A DNA stretch of 64,000 nt from Chrysoperla carnea (Eukaryota; Arthropoda; Insecta; Neuroptera; Chrysopidae). The DNA lies in contig NC_058341.1 in assembly GCF_905475395.1 (NCBI RefSeq), positions 36,285,501 through 36,349,500 on the forward strand. The letters run 5' to 3'. Under the pieces are notes generated by a model that searched no databases, was not told where the DNA came from, and worked only from the letters and a program-made list of their open reading frames with translations. The translations under genes were made by a program, and so were the position numbers. Below, one piece after another: positions 22,815-36,600 of the stretch (positions within the stretch are counted from its first letter, which is position 1; every line of letters begins with the position of its first letter).

Positions 22815-24667
22815 TTCAAACTTTATTTAAAAAAATTGATTTCGTTATTTTATTTTTTTTAATTTTCTTATAGCATTATTATTATTATTTTTTTTTCTTA
22901 AATAAGGTTGAGAATTAGGTCTTGGATTTTATGAATTGTATAATAAGAATAATCAAATCAGTGTGAAGCAGGCTCATTTGGTGTTGATCGGTTTAGTGCA
23001 AAACGATTTAACACTAAAAACGCTTTGAGATCGGTTTTTTTTTTGAAAAGACCTTGAAAAGATGAGGTTATGTTATTTTCATTCGATTCAGGAAATCAAT
23101 TATATTATTTGTGACATAATTTGATTCTATACAATCCATGGTAATTTTTTTGGCATTGCTAGGATGCGAAATTTATTACTTGGTAAATAATTAACGATGT
23201 CCGCCAACTTACTAAGGCCGTTTTTGGGGTTACTGATCACGGATATAATGTTAAAGAGTGTCCTCGATGCACCTGGTGATCAAAACGACTTGGTTGTACA
23301 CCTCGTCTCCATGATTATCTCTAAATTGTTGTTAAATGCATTCTAAATATCTACTAGGAGGGTTATCGAGAAAAAATTTTTAACAGGCAACGACCGGAGC
23401 CAAAATTTAGTTTAGAGTAAAACAATAAATTAAGTACAAGAACTTTGAAAGTGGTGAAATAGGGGTGGTTTTAAGGGGCTGAAAGTGTATTTTCGCACTT
23501 TTCGAGAAAATTAGACTTGGCGCAAGATGTTCTGTACAAAAGTTCTAGATGATAAAAAAATGTAAAGCTTCCTTTTTAACATAAAAGGGATATTTTTAAC
23601 ATAACCTCAAATTTTAAGAAAAATTTCGAAAACCAATTATTTCGTTTTTTTTTTTTTTCGCAAAATTCGCAATGAATCTTGAATGCCTTGTTTTTTTTTC
23701 TTCTTTCCAACATGGTCTCGTGAATAATTTTGTTTTCTATTACTTTACATTTCAAAAAGGTTCTGCCATATCAGTCTACTTTGAATATGACGGAATGAAT
23801 AAATTATTATGTTGAGGAGCAGCTTCATGGCGACGTAAAACGCGAAATTTAGATTAAAAAAAATGATGATTTTCACAAAAAATAATAATGATTTAATTTT
23901 CATTTTTAAGTAATAAATAATTGAAAAAATTTATTCAAAAACTACCAGATGACATGCCAGAATTTTTAAACACGTTGAACAACTGGTACCGACTGCGTTA
24001 GAGTTTTAATATTATATCATTTTTTAAATGTAATCTTTATAAACAATAAAATATATTACCCGCCCTCTTATTATGGTCGAATATCTCACAAAATCTGCAC
24101 AGAGCAAATCTGAAGATGGTTCCATACTTTCTCTATAATATATATGGTGATACATGTCACAACTATTTTTAACAAACCTTAGGATTTTTTACTGAATTAA
24201 TAAAAATGGATTATCAACTAGTGCAGATTTTCTGTTCAGTTGCTAATCACATGCCTTTCGCCACCCCCCCCCCCCCCCCCGCCGCTTCAGATATGAATTG
24301 CTGAACTGAACTGTATGAAATTATGATTAATAATTGAAAATTTCATATACTTAAGTAGAAAATCTGTCAATATATTCGTCTGACACTCGTCCTTCATAGA
24401 TTGTGAGGTGAATTAACCATTACAACAACTTTATAGTACAATGACAGGCTACAGTAATATAGAACTACCTTTAGAAGTACGATAAGTTCAAGAGCACTAT
24501 CCTCTATTCTCTATATCTATAGTATTACTATTCTCTATGAAAATTATTAATGTCGATCGTTGTAATTAGCTTCCGGTTAAATATTTTCTTAAATAAAATA
24601 TTTATTGAATTTGTGAAAGTGTTTATTTAATTGATAGTGTTATGATTTCAGAATTTAATAAAAGGCG
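22815..24667. other. Intergenic between RpL18A and PUF60
   Basis: AT-rich, no gene. A region near 23420-23530 resembles a common dispersed insect repeat but without clear ends. A run of 17 C lies at 24264-24280. A possible 3' splice site just before the PUF60 start (TTATGATTTCAG ending at 24652) suggests that PUF60 has an upstream non-coding exon. Confidence 0.4.
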
Positions 24668-27600
24668 ATGGCAACAATAACTGAAGTAAATTATACGAAT
24701 GGAAACTTTTTAAAGGTATGATATTTAATTTATCAAAGTTGTACGTTCCTTGCGTTAGCTGTCAAAATTAATTTGAGAGGACGCTTAGTGATATTGTATT
24801 GTAATGTATTAAAATAATCTTACTTTCTCTATCAAAATGACATTTATGTACTGTATTATTTAATTTGAAACCATATAATTCTTTTGTAATAGTTTCTATC
24901 GCAGAAACAAGCAGTATTTTGTTCTTTTAAAATTAATATACATATACCTATATCATATGTTAATTTTGATAGTTCTAAGACTTTTTTCTGGTATGTTTGA
25001 TTTTAATGTTCACTGCAATAAAATTTAGTAGTTTTGTAGTATTAATTTAAATAAAATTGAATAAAACATATAATTTAGGGAAACTTATTTTAAGCGTATT
25101 ATCCAAAACATTAGATTACACATACCGTACATTTACTGATCTAGGAAATTATCTTAAATGCTATTAAGTGTTTCTTAAAAAAAAAAAACATTCAATAACT
25201 TTTAATTTTGTTCTAATAAAAGTCGCGTGTATCTAACGACTGTCTTACATCAATCTTTTGGGACTTAAAAAAGCTCCTAGAACGTTAGGTAAAAGGTGAT
25301 TATCTGTTGTTGGAGTTGTAGAATGCGATCATTTACTGATCAACGGGCTGGTCTAGTTTTTAATGGGGTCTAGTTAGTACGGGCATGCGGGTTTTTTGGC
25401 TTTTGGTTTACTTGGTAATAACCTGGTAAAAAGCTCAAAAAATTTAGATAATATTATGTTCTCGCCAATCATCTATTCCAAATTATCTTAACGTGAGACT
25501 CACGCTAAACATACGATAGTGTCCGAATAACATCACCCAAAATAATTATATCGATTACAATGTAGCCATCATCAGTATGTTTAGGAGATATGAATGTTAT
25601 TCGTTGCTATTTTAGTGAACTAGATTACCACTTATAAATCCCCGTAAAATAATTTCGATTAGCCAACTTATTGAATTTTACCGTTAACTATTTAAAGCAC
25701 ACTGAAATATTCTGACCTATTTATTATCTTAAATATAAAATTAATATCCAAATTTTATCCTCAATTTATATAAATGTGTTTTGTTTTAGCCAGCGGATGA
25801 AGACACTCAGAATTTTAACGAATCAGTAATTGGAGACAATTCAGCCACAAAACGAATCAAAATGAACGGTGAGTATTTGCGATAACTTTGTTTATTATAT
25901 TGCTATATATACTTAGCTCTGAAGTTGCTCATGATATACTAATTTGGGATGTTTTTCGGTATGCTTAAGTTGTTCCAGAATACTGAGAGTCAATCTGCTA
26001 TTCTGCCACAGATTTATTCACGTTGCGGCAGATATATAATAAAAAAAATGAGTCTCACATTTATTCGTAACCTTTATCCAAGTAGGTTGCGTGGTAGGAA
26101 TATTATTACTAATAGATATTTATAATATACACATCTCTTTTGTTTTACTTTCACCAAAGAATTAAATTCTACATTTCATTAAGAAGCTTATAATTGGTAC
26201 AAAATTATTTGGTTTGTAAAAACTTGCTTATTTTTGTTTGTACTTTATTTATTTAAGTCCAGAATTTAGCCCAAATTTATAAATTATTAATTTTCACATT
26301 GAATTCTTGTTACCAAATAGTTTAGAATAAAATGAATTCTCTCCAAAAACATAGACTTATGCTCCGCATCGAAGATCAATAGACAGGGGTAAGGTATGTT
26401 ATAAATTCGTTTTATAACCCTTGATCTATTCAGCCCCCTCCAAATTGAGTTAGAAAGTTGCTCTGCCTCCTTTTTTACGTCGGAATATGTTTTTTTTTTT
26501 TATGTGAGACGAATTAGTTTCAATAATATGCCTTTGATTTTCCAACAATTCCATCTCCTTTTTTATATCAAAATATGTTTTTCCGCAGTTTTTAAGGATT
26601 TGTGCACCACTAAAGCCTCAGCAAATTGATTTGGAAGGATCAAAATTTGTATAAAAATTGAGTTCATTAAAAAAAATCGCCACTTCCTCAATTGATGTTA
26701 AGGAATTTTGATAGTGCCACCTTTTCAGCTCTCTTATTACTCTTTTATATTAATATTTAAAGTGCTAAAAATCTAAAATAAGAAGCAGCTAAGGAAAGGA
26801 AAAGCGGCCTAAATGATGGAGCTCTATTTGAAATTAGACGAAAATTGAGCTATTAAAGGTAATGAAACGTCTTTGAAACTTTAGCCTATTAGACGGGCAA
26901 TTATTAACACAGATTAAACCGAATTTACATTCAGAAATAAAAAAAAATTTTTTTGCGAAAGAAATGGGTTAGTAAGGTATATTAAATTAAAACGTGAAGT
27001 ATTTTTTGTCCATATATGATATTTTCGAATCAAGTAAAATTTTGTACCAAAATAAATCTGTAAATGTTTAAAGGTTAGACGCTAGTAACCATAAATTTAT
27101 GATGGTATAAATATTAGCTTTTCATTTTCAAATTTTAGTGTAATAATATTTTCAATATTTTTTATATAATTTTGCTTGAGATATTAGAAAGATCTTGATT
27201 TCAATGGCTGCGTTCAAACGAACTGAGCGCTCGTGAACGCTCACTTAACACCGGCACTTCATTTATTGATAATTAATTTTTTTAAGATATGTGAGGTCCC
27301 GATAGTAACCAAGCAATACTGAGCGATCAGTTTGGTTAGACGTAACCATTTATAATTTTCAAAATAATGTAGAATTTATTTCAATTTTAGTTTAATACTA
27401 TGAAATTAGGTGGCATTTTTAATAAAAAAATTATATATTCGACGATAATTCATATAATAAGGTAGCTACACACATACTATGAGCATTGCTATTTTCTCTT
27501 TGTGTTTACAGATCTTCGCCCCCAAAGATACAGTATTTAGGTCGATTGCAAGAGATAACCAAACAAAACACTACACAATTGTACTTCTTTTCAACAAATT

Positions 27601-30600
27601 TTTTTACGTTTCAGCTCTTCAACATTTTCAATACGTATTTATTTTAAAATTTTTAATACATTTTTTTTTGTTTAATTTTTTTTTTTTGAGCTTGAAAAAT
27701 ATATTTCAATTTTAGTATACTATTAAGATTCTGGATTAAACTTTGAAATCATTATACAGTATTTATGCCAGTTTTCGAATATTTGTAAATTATTGATATA
27801 AACAATAATTGTACCATTTTAATTTATTACTGCAAATATTTCAGGGAAGTTCGTATCAAATAATTATCGCTGTGGAAGATGTTGTGTTGAACAGAGAATC
27901 TTCTTGTGACCTTGACTTTTATTGCCATTAAAAAGTCATTGTTTGCTTATAGATGGTAAGAAATTTTTGTTGGAATAATTGCAATTTAGAAAACTGAATA
28001 GATTGATCAGAAATTTAATGCAAAATTTTAGCTTTACATGTTTTTGCAATTCAATTTCTGTAGAATCTAACCTATTTCTGAACAAAATATTTCCAACAAA
28101 AGTTTCATTTGGTACCACCAAATATATCTTTTATTACCCACAGGAGATATAATACACTGTACTTTTTACTAGATTACTCGTTATTTACACTCTGTCACCA
28201 AAAATGAACGTGTTTTACCTTTCTAACTGTTATATCTATAGCATTATAAGTGAGTTACATGTACTGTTATAGTTATATCACTTAGAATGGTTTTGTGTTT
28301 ATTTTGACTTACAGTGTACATTAAACTACTCGACTGTCTGTGTTTAGCGCGTACAATTTTTTTTATTTGAAAAATTGGTATTCTAATTTTTGGAATGGCT
28401 TGTCTCTGGAGTCCGAAGCTCAGCGGGGACCAACTTCTTTAATCTCAAATGTACTCCCATATAAGTGCAAACTCAAAAATAACTCCTTGATTTGAAAAGT
28501 TCTTCTATCTGACGAAATATTGGTGGCGATAGATTAAAATGGGGCTCTTGAAATACTATATAATGTTTTTTTTTAGAATCGCAAACTTCAAAAATTATTT
28601 TTTGAATATCGAATATTTGATTTTTGAATCCTGAAAAAAATTAGTTTAGTTAAATGGATACATTTCAGATACATTTGGTATTTGGTCAATTGTAGCATCA
28701 TAAAAATTGAATACATTATGAATTTTGACAGTTCAATTGCATGTTTACTGAAAGTTAACCTGCTTCTGCTAGCAGTTTTTAACATCTTGACATAGAATTT
28801 CGAGGTACGTTTTCCGGAAGCCGATATCGTAAAACAACTAAATTGAGATTTATTTATTTTTTGGCGGTATTTTTATTTTCAAAAAACTCATTATTTTTAT
28901 TAGCCGTTGTTCGTATTTAAATTGTGCTTGCCAAAATTCCATTGCATTAAAAGGGTGAAAAAACTAGGAATCTGTGTTATCATAATTGTAATTCCATCTT
29001 AAGTATTATTTCTCTTGTCGGTTTTTCTGCCGGTCCACGAGATTTATTATTATTTATATTATTTTTATCAAATTTCATTATTTACCCCTCATTTTAAAAT
29101 TAAAAAGTGTACCGATGCGAAATTCCTCACGGATCGGCTTGTACAGTTTCAGGTATTCGAAGTCTTAAAGGCCTTACAAATTTTTTTTACTTATGTACAA
29201 CGTGCTCGATAACCTACAATAAAACATTTCTTCGGTCGATTGAAAATCAAAGCTTTTGCATATAAAAAAACTGATTAAAAACAGCTTATATCTCATAAAA
29301 TATTTTTAGAAATATGCAAGGTGCTGACTGCAGCATTTTACTTCGGCTAAGTTGAGTATTTGAAAATGCTCAAATCGGTATCTACCTAAAATCTATTAAT
29401 TTTGATCAAATTGTAACGTATAAATGTGTCCATTTAAATAACAAAGACTTTGAAATATATTTTTTCTTTGAACAGATATAAAATTATTCGTCTGAAGCTT
29501 ATAAATATTATTTTGTATGTCGAATACATGTGATATATTTTTTTATGGTTCTAGCTACAAAAAAGTGCAGTTCAACAAGTGTTTATAAAATAAAGCTTTG
29601 CTGATTCGTCCATGCATACCGCCCATTATTTAACGTATTATATTTTCAGTGGAAAAAATGATCAAATAAAATTTTTATATTATTTAAGAACTTTTTATTA
29701 TTTCAAAAAATATCTCAACAATTTCAAATTGTTTATATTATAAATGAAGAAAATTTACAAAATTTTACTGTGTCAACTTCTCATGAATTTATTTTTAACG
29801 GTTTGAAATTGTTTAGTATAGTTTTTTTTTTTTTTCATAAAAAAGGGTAATATTTCGTTCATATTATTGAACTGAGGAATATGGTTGACAAAAAGATGAA
29901 AAAGTTTTAACTTTAAATATATATAGGGTCATGATGGAAGTTCTAAAAGTCATAAATAGCATAGATAGAAGAAGAAATTCGATAACAAATAGATCTTTGG
30001 CTGATTCATCGTTAACGAAATAGGGCTTCGTTGATTATCGTTGTTAATTTTGAAATTTTCTTAAGCAAAATTGAAGAAAATAAAATTTGTTGCAATTTAC
30101 CATTTTATCGTTTTTTCATCAAGTTTATTATTCAAAGTTTAATTTAGTATACGTTCAATAAACACAAAATTCAAAATGTTTCTTTTAATATTATTAAAAT
30201 GGAAATATTCATCATAAACTAATAATACTCTGGTAAATTTTAAACGTAAAGAAAAACTGAACAAACGGTAAATTACAACAAATTTTATTTTCTACAATTT
30301 TGCTTATTAAGAAAATTCATTTTTTCTTCAAATTTTCAAAATTGTTAATGATAATAAACGAAGCTCTATATCGTCAACAGTGCGTCATATCGCTATAGAT
30401 TTTCATTTCGTATTTACCACTTTTCTGCTATTCATGATTTTTGGGCACGCTATGTTTTTTTTTTTAATTAATAAATTAAATAATAATAATTAACAATTGT
30501 TATAATAATATGTTTTGATGATTTGGTTGTGTTCTTATATGTTGTTACATGATGGGTCCTAGCAGGCGGGTTTACAGAGCACCGCTGGTTGCACGCGCAA

Positions 30601-33600
30601 TGGTCAGAACAAGCCGGCGAACAAAAAACCTCTTGGTAAACATCTGCTGTAGTCAACTTCCTCTAAAACAAAAAATGTTGCCCTCAGAAATATACAAAAT
30701 TGATTTTAGTAAACTTCTTTTTAAATGTTTCTAAAAATATTTTAGTGAAATTGATAACATGCAAATATATTTAACATGTGTTTGAAAATATTAATCGATC
30801 GTTTTTATCTTCACCATGGTGCAGGTATCAATAATAAAAATGTCTGATTAGGTATTGCTGATTAAAATGGTGAATAATTTTTAAGTTACATCCTAAGTCA
30901 ATACAAAGTTAAAGTAGACAAACTTAGCTATTATTATTATTGAAGTTTTTGAATGTAAGACCAACGGGTGAAAAGTTACAGCAAGTTGAATATGGACTTA
31001 GCGTAATTAGATTAATTTTCAACGAATATTTACGCTTTAAGATTCCCTAAATTCAAAATTACCATCGTTAGCAATTTCTCTGTATGAAAGTGATTACATT
31101 GCTTCTCAAACGTAGACAATTCAAATTTTACACATAAACTAAAGGCTAAGTAAAAGTAAGCATTCGAACTTGTCAACTAAAAGAGCCAATTTTTCAAAAT
31201 CAATAAATAATTTTATTTTTTTTACTTGAAATTGCGTCAATTTGTTAACCTTAATTTGTCTTTTAGTCAATTACTACACAGGAAGAAACATATTGACCGT
31301 AAACACTGCCTTCTCTATCCGTTTAGTTTAGTGGGATAGCCGGATTTCGTTATAATTTTAACTGCAGAAGAAGAGTCATTTGAGCGATATTTATAAATTA
31401 CTTATATGCGCGACAGGCTCAGACCTAATTAGTTACGATTTGTAGGGGACGATTTGGTTCATTTGTGAGCTCATAAATACTGAGAGTATATTTTGAGACA
31501 CAGACTTTATCTGTAAAGAAAAGAATTCTTTTTTACACAGGTAAAACATATGTACAGTTTTCAATTTTTTTTTTAAATAAAACAGTCATAATGGACATGA
31601 ATTGTTTTACATTTACTATTTTTAATTTTTTTTTTTTTTGTGAAAGCATAACAAACAAACAAACATTTATAATATATAGGGATAGAGATAAGATGAAAAT
31701 GTATGAGCGCACATTCTTGAGGTGTGTTATCGCCCATTTTACAACTTTTACTAGTAGGTTTCAAATACAAACTAAAATTTCTTACTTCAATAACACAGAA
31801 CACTATTATACACTATGTTTACTCTAACTAGTCTATAATGACTTGCTGAGAATTCCTCGGCTAAGACACAATAATATAATCATATGAATTACGTACTGAA
31901 AATTTGAAATTCGAAATAAAAAATTTAATTCAAAACAGTGGAATAAATTTACTTTTTAACAAGTGAAAATTACGAAATTTTAAAAAACTCAATTTTCTTG
32001 AGACATAGCTAAAAACAATCTCAATCAAGTTACCTTACAAAAAAAAAAAAAAAAAAAACGGTTTATCCGCTTAGGAGTTATGATGCCACAGTCAGATACA
32101 CAATTGCAAATGCCAAACTTATAATACCCTTTTTCTTGTGCCGGGGATTAAAAATTGTTGTATCTTGAACGATAATAATTTAGCATACTCAAATGCACGC
32201 GTAAAGCTGATTCTTCATTAACTTAACAACTTGGGCATGCGATATCATAAAATTTATTTTTGAAATGGAAATTTTATGGAAACTTGTGTAATATATGCCT
32301 AATGTAGCCCACGGCTTCGTTGGGGAGCGCGATATAATGAATTTTGGGAAAATTATCATGCAATATTGAAAAACACATTAAAATTAATGAAATTTTCGAT
32401 CAAAATGAGTGTTTAATTTGAGCTGCTTATAGTGTACCACATAATTTCCATTATCTCATATCGTCAACATGCGTCCACTATTTTATTGTTTGGTAGGAAA
32501 ATTTTAAATAAAACGGCTCAATAAATAAACAAGCGGACGTCGTCGTAACGTAAGTTTGATCGAATGCTCTGGAAAATAAGCACAGAAATGCTATCGAATA
32601 TGAAATCGAATCTATGCGTTCATTTTTTCGAAAAAATAGCCAGTGTAACCTCGGGTTACATTCATCTGCGATAATATATCATACAAATTGTCATAAAATA
32701 ATGTCTCAAATTAAAAAAAGATGTTCCTGATAATAAGAGATATTCTAGAATTATCTAATAATTTTTAAATTTTAAATGTAGAATATATTAAGTAATCGCT
32801 TTTGGCTAAGCCGTAATCAAAGATATTTTTGAACACATGTTAGTATAAACTGCATTTCAATTTTAAACTAAAGCGTAAATATTAATGGAATTCTTATTTT
32901 TTGAAATGAGAATATTAATAGTTCGGTATGCAAAAAAAAAAAAGATGTAAAATTATTTTTTTTATAAATTATATATTTTTTATCTTGTTATGGACTGAAA
33001 TGGCCACATTGAAAATTAAAATGAAATTGTTTCAGTTCAAATTTTCTATTTTCATACTTGATGAATTAATGGCCATTCAGTCTTAACTATTTTATTTCAT
33101 ATATTTATTTAATGAATTTGTTTTAGACGGAGTTACGGCACCATTCATTGATCAACCTATTTATGATTTAACGCAGATTTCCGATGTTGTCGCAGGTAAG
33201 TTTTAAATTAATTTAAAAAAGAAATTTATAGGCTACTAATTAATTACAACTCTTAAAGTAAACTGTATATACGTCGATAATTTGAACCTCAATAACTAGA
33301 AATTTAAAGTAGGTTCATTTTGCGATAGTATTTTTCCCTTTGTATTGCCTTTTTAAGTTAAATTTTTCGATTAGCCATTTTTTCCTTTTGAAAAGCGTCT
33401 TCCTGAAGTTAAGAAACAATAGCTTCTTACAGACGCCTCCAAACTATAGAGTTACCAGCGTCGATAGTAACACTCAGCAATTACTCTAAATAATGATATT
33501 AAAATACAAATTAAATAAGTTTTAAAATTAATATTTAGGTCCTGGAGCAAGAAGCAATACAATTGCTGGAATTTTGGGTGGTGCATTACCCAAATTAACA

Positions 33601-36600
33601 TCAGATCAAACAGATATGGTAACAAAAGCAAAAAAATATGCTATGGAACAAAGTATTAAAATGGTACTTATGAAACAAACATTAGCACATCAACAGCAGG
33701 TATACTCCCATCAAATTTTTGTATTAATCTTGTTAAATAATTATTTAGTTAATTCAGAATTTTGTTTGACACAAATAAAATTAATTTCTTAACATTGTAT
33801 TACTTTAATTTCAGAATGAATTCGTATATTTTTTAAGTAACAATTTTAATTTAAAAGTTGGTAATGATTTTATGTGTTATTTTAAGGCGGTTCATGTTTT
33901 TGAGTTAGTTGTGCCAAGTTTTAATTCATTTTATATATTAAAATAAATGACTTAGGTAGAACATGAATTAAACTCTTCGATTTATTGAATTTTGCATACT
34001 TTGAATCCCCAAATTATCATTTCATTACAACTTAAAACTTGAAATACTGTTTGAAAAATCATTGCTAACTTTTAGATCAGTTCCTAACGATTAACTTAAA
34101 AAAATTTTAATTAAACATAATGCCATTTTTTGTATTATATTATTTTTACATTTTTTAATCATTTTACTCGAGGCCAGTGATTATTAAAATTTAACCAACA
34201 TCGATTTATTTTCAATTTAAAAACTCCACTGGTCTATTTTGCTGGTATGAAACATTGGTCTCGTGTATTCGAGGCATTATAATATATATATTTTTTTTAA
34301 TTTAATAATTTTTTATAGAAAAATCATTAGGAATAATAAAACAGATTGCCATGTAATTTCAACATGATTCACAATAAATACAAATTTCTTACCGTCAGTA
34401 ACTGAACACAACTTAGAGCGTTAAATAGGCTCAAAATTACCTCAATCAATATGTCTCTAGCTACAGAGGATAAGAAAACTGTTAATTTTACAGATAAATG
34501 ATAGTAATAAAATTATAGAGAATTTAGACCTTTACTTATAATATTAGATCTTGGGCTGTAATTTTTGACAACTTATTTTGTTAAGAACAAATTTGAGAAT
34601 CTATTCTCAGGACTGCGGATAATAACTTTTCCTGATACGACAATTCTCACCACCAGCAAGAAGTTCTCTTTCAGGGTGTTCGGAAATGTTTTAATTACAG
34701 CACAAGCTTGAATAGCAAAACAAATGCAAAAAACATTTTGTTCTTCATCTGACTTAAAAAAAAAAAAAAAACTATCTATTTCTCGAGGAAATCCTTACAG
34801 GCATAAAATAATGTAGTAATGTGTTTTGAAGATATGTACCTACTCCAAAAAATTTCAAATTCCAATTATCTGAAACTATTTGTATATATTATGAATCATT
34901 AATTCTATATTTTTGAAGCTCTTTAATAATAGACAAGTTGGAAAATGAAAGTTCATTATGGTACATTGATTTTGTCAATATTATTAAAGAGTTTTTCTCT
35001 TCCATCACTAAAACTTAAATGGATTGATAATATGTTAGTTATTTGACGCATAATAATTACGGTAGTTTTATTTTATAACATGTTAGTGCGAATGACAATA
35101 ATTCAAGTTCAAATTATGAAATTTTATAAAACTGAAAAACTCTACCAAATATAAAAACTGCTGTTCTTTTAGGTAAGTTAAACTGTCTTTTGAGTGATCC
35201 AATTTTATAAAATTTTGAGTTTCCACTTACAACTTGCGCAATTTAAATTATATTAGCAAGATTTTTGTTTAAAACAATTGTTATCAGTCCATTTAGTTTT
35301 TATCCATAGCGCCATTATTTTATATATTTGTTTTTCGACCATTTCGTACTTTTTCTGTTGGTAAAATTTATTAAAGTGAAATAATAAGTGATGATTCTTT
35401 TCAAACAGGAAATACATAAAAAATTTTTAGTAGTTTTTTTTACCAACAAGAAAATTTTAATATCGTTACATTTATATAAATTTTTTAATTTATATGATCG
35501 TAACGTGAAGAATTTTAGCTAAAAAAATATACTTATAATTTTTACATAGTACATTCTGAAATATGAATATTATTGAATTAAAATATTAACATGAATTTTT
35601 ATTTTGATTCACAGAAAAGTAAGACTTCCTTGAGGTATCAAGTTTTAGCTCTAATGTGCAGGTTAGTGGCAGTATTTACGAGATGCCGGCCGCGGGGGCG
35701 AGGGCACGTGTTCTCGCCTCATTGGACCATGTCTCCTATTTATTTTAGACTGCCTGCAGTCTCTCTACTGCCATCGAATTTATTTAATCAATTTTATTTT
35801 GCGCATTGTTGACTTTTTACATAATTGGGGTCTATTAAAAGCTGTTATTTTAATTCTTTATCATAAAGAATAATGGATTAAAATACAAAATTTTTTATGA
35901 AAAATTAAATTTTTGTTTATTTTTGATTTATTTTACATAATTTTTTATTAATCAGTAAAAAAAATTTTTTGGCGCTATTTAATTCTGGTTTAGGGTATTT
36001 GATGGTGAATTTGACGTCCTTTGTTACAGCAAATGGCTAGTCAGAGGACTCAGGTACAGAGACAACAGGCTCTCGCCCTCATGTGCAGGTTAGCACAGTA
36101 AAAATTCTTAATTCATATTTATATAAAACCCGCCTGTTTTTTCTTATTAATTTATTACTAACATACTGTTTCTTATATTTTAAAAAATATACTTTGTTTA
36201 AAGTTAATATTCTTAGATATTAGCGGTTATGAAAACCTAGAAAAAATGTTACAAGTTTTTCGAATTGACAGTAGTATTTATTAAAAACATTTTTATTAAT
36301 GCATAAAATATTTGCTACTATCAACTCGAAACATTTAAAAATAATGCTCAATCATACTTCAAAAAATAATAGTTCGTTCGTATTTAAATAGCGACGAATG
36401 GCATGATATAAATTCAAAATCGAACACGAAATGTTTTTAACAAATCTGGAAAAATAAATTTACTTACTAGCGTTAAATGTAATCTAAATTGGGTTACATT
36501 CAAAATATCTGTAAATTTGAGGTAGAAAGCCTAGAAATGATCCGTTTTAAGTAAACGATTTGAAGTTTTAGTATCGTGGAAAAATACGTTTTAGTAATAC

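Noticed and set aside
24264-24280. Run of 17 C as a functional G-quadruplex or i-motif site
   Set aside because: A plain homopolymer in intergenic DNA; could be a sequencing or slippage product.
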